A stretch of DNA of 14,904 bases. It comes from Propionibacteriaceae bacterium UBA6238 (GTDB taxonomy: Bacteria; Actinomycetota; Actinomycetes; Propionibacteriales; Propionibacteriaceae). The position numbers and the translations under genes were made by a program. This document shows positions 13,737 through 14,904 of this stretch, one piece after another. Every line of letters begins with the position of its first letter. Position 1 is the first letter of the stretch. The notes below the pieces were generated by a model that saw nothing but the letters and a program-made list of their open reading frames with translations, searched no databases and was not told where the DNA came from. The DNA is taken from NCBI GenBank assembly GCA_002441465.1, contig DJWE01000054.1:1-14904 (forward strand). The letters run 5' to 3'.

Positions 13737-14624
13737 TTAGATCATGCGGAGGACTGCGGGGACGACCAGGGTGATCGCCAGGACGAGGACGAGCAGGGTG
13801 ACGGGGATGGCGATGCGTTCGCCGTCGGCGTTGGCGCGGCTGATTTGTTGGTTGAGGGTGGCGTTGCGCATGGCGGCGCCGCGGGCGCGTAGTGAGGAGT
13901 AGATGCGGGTGCCGTCGGCGCCGGCCAGGCGCATGATGTCGGCCAGGTCGACCAGATCGGGCAGGTCGTAGTGGTGGCCCATGTCCGCGAGCGCGTCCCA
14001 CGGGTTCTGGCCGGTGTACTGGGTGCGGCGCAGCACGGTGGCCAGGCGTTGGAACACCCAGGAGTCGCCGGTGTCGGCGGCGCGGAGCAGGGCTTCGGGG
14101 ACGGTGGCGCCGGAGAGCCGCTCGAGGGCCACCATTTCCACGAACGCGACCAGGGCGTAGGAGAATTCTTCGCGGGCTTTGGCGGCTTGGTCGCGGAGTT
14201 CGTTGTTGGGAAGGAACCACATGATGGCCGCGAACCCGAGCGAGCCGAGGACGGGCACCGCGATCGGGATCGGGAGACCGAGCAACATCGTTGCCACACT
14301 GATCACGGGCACGACCAGGAGGCCGAGGATGCCGGAGATCAGTTTGGAGCCGTAGAACGCGGCCTTGGTGCGGCCCAGGAGGGCGAGATCCTTCTCCGGT
14401 GCTGCGCCCCAGATGACCGCGGGGAGGTGTCGTTCAGCCCAGCGGCCCAGGCGAACCTCCGAATCCACGCTCGGCCCTGTGGGGGTGTCGAGGGTGATGC
14501 GGGGTTGGAGGCGGCCGATGGCATCCTTCAGATGGGTCGGGGCCGGGACGAGGCCGGCGACGAGCAGGACCAGGCCGGCGGTGATCGTGGCGCCCGAGAG
14601 CATGGCCAGCTGCAGCGCGGTCAT
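13737..14624 (-). CDS. tadC: TadC-like T2SS F-domain pilus assembly protein
   Basis: A 295-aa inner-membrane protein of the GspF/TadC family. Membrane segments occur at ~7-27, ~97-140 (two helices) and ~270-292. The cytoplasmic T2SS F domain includes FSYALVAFVEMVALERLSGA and YDLPDLVDLADIMRLAGADG, both typical of TadC. With TadB it forms the membrane platform on which TadA drives Flp assembly. The ATG at 14624 overlaps the tadB stop (ATGA), with GGGGGAG upstream. The next gene encodes the pilin. Confidence 0.87.
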   Translation of the reverse strand: MTALQLAMLSGATITAGLVLLVAGLVPAPTHLKDAIGRLQPRITLDTPTGPSVDSEVRLGRWAERHLPAVIWGAAPEKDLALLGRTKAAFYGSKLISGILGLLVVPVISVATMLLGLPIPIAVPVLGSLGFAAIMWFLPNNELRDQAAKAREEFSYALVAFVEMVALERLSGATVPEALLRAADTGDSWVFQRLATVLRRTQYTGQNPWDALADMGHHYDLPDLVDLADIMRLAGADGTRIYSSLRARGAAMRNATLNQQISRANADGERIAIPVTLLVLVLAITLVVPAVLRMI

Positions 14625-14904
14625 CGCACACTCCCCCGCTGCTTCCCGGCGACAGCGGTGTCGGCTGTGGCGGGCTGTCCGGTTACGCCGGCGCCGATGA
14701 ACCGTGGCAGCGGCTTGGCGGCGGAGATGCGCCCCATCCACACCAGGGCGAGCAGGTACATGGACATGAACACGGTCAGCAGGACCTGGCCCAGGGGGGT
14801 GCGGTAGGGCTCGACGTAGCTGCCGGCCAGGAACAGCCCTCCAAGGAGCAGCGCGGAGATGATGGTGATCATGCGGGCGGCGGTGCGGGCCTTCTGCTGC
14901 TCGG
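14621..14904 (-). CDS. tadB: TadB-like pilus assembly protein (C-terminal part; 5' end outside window)
   Basis: The frame is open to the right edge of the window, so the gene is partial. The ~94 visible residues include EQQKARTAARMITIISALLL, a helix-rich membrane segment and SYVEPYRTPLGQVLLTVFMS, which match the C-terminus of TadB (T2SS F family). An internal ATG at 14872 is not the real start because coding sequence continues upstream of it. It overlaps tadC by an ATGA junction. The tadA ATPase gene is expected further right. Confidence 0.85.
   Translation of the reverse strand, partial: EQQKARTAARMITIISALLLGGLFLAGSYVEPYRTPLGQVLLTVFMSMYLLALVWMGRISAAKPLPRFIGAGVTGQPATADTAVAGKQRGSVR

Noticed and set aside
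13971..14807. 278-codon + strand frame opposite tadC
   Set aside because: Antisense shadow; the opposite strand carries unmistakable TadC motifs and a ribosome site.
1..14904. CRISPR arrays, tRNA or rRNA genes
   Set aside because: No regularly spaced identical repeats and no tRNA-like or rRNA-like sequence noticed by eye. A covariance-model search would settle it.

Overview
The window is high-GC DNA with actinobacterial gene families: a CmtR-type metal sensor, a CtpG-like P-type ATPase, a Tad pilus cluster with a LysM/transcriptional-activator-like protein, and GTG starts. It looks like an accessory region of an Actinomycetota chromosome or plasmid. Genus cannot be read from it.

Positions 226-5169 form a complete transposon. 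It starts and ends with matching ~31-bp inverted repeats of the ISL3 type (outer ends GGCTC.../...GAGCC) and is flanked by a perfect 8-bp direct repeat, ATCAAAGG, at 218-225 and 5170-5177. Only about the last 32 codons of an ISL3-like transposase survive, at the right end, so the element looks like a non-autonomous mobile cassette moved in trans. Its cargo is a five-gene heavy-metal operon on the + strand (580-4303): a CmtR-like Cd/Pb repressor, a metal-exporting P1B ATPase, a CadD-family transporter, a signal peptidase II (LspA) and a small thioredoxin-fold protein, mostly with overlapping stop and start codons. The operon is probably controlled by CmtR through an imperfect palindrome overlapping the -10 box and its own start codon. 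An IS481-like transposase remnant lies to its left. A 5'-truncated, catalytically degenerate tyrosine-recombinase-like gene lies to its right on the - strand. The insertion may have split a host gene, because frame 1 is open from the window edge to 225 and would continue after excision.

Positions 5355-7757 hold a two-gene + strand operon outside the transposon. It encodes a Hanks-type serine/threonine kinase with a full catalytic motif set and an unassigned C-terminal domain, followed three bases later by a protein with a HEPN-like Rx4H motif. This kinase-HEPN pair is the best candidate in the window for an undescribed system (defence, stress or toxin-antitoxin), but its function is inferred from motifs and context only.

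Positions 7842-14904 are a tightly packed - strand Tad/Flp pilus operon, read from the right edge leftwards: tadB (partial), tadC, a Flp-like pilin, a TadE-like pseudopilin, a lipoprotein, a secreted PKD-like protein, a second TadE-like protein, a TadE/TadG-like protein and a 976-aa membrane protein with LysM and BTAD-like domains. The ATPase TadA and the rest of the locus should lie to the right of the window. The HEPN-like gene and the pilus operon converge across about 84 bp.
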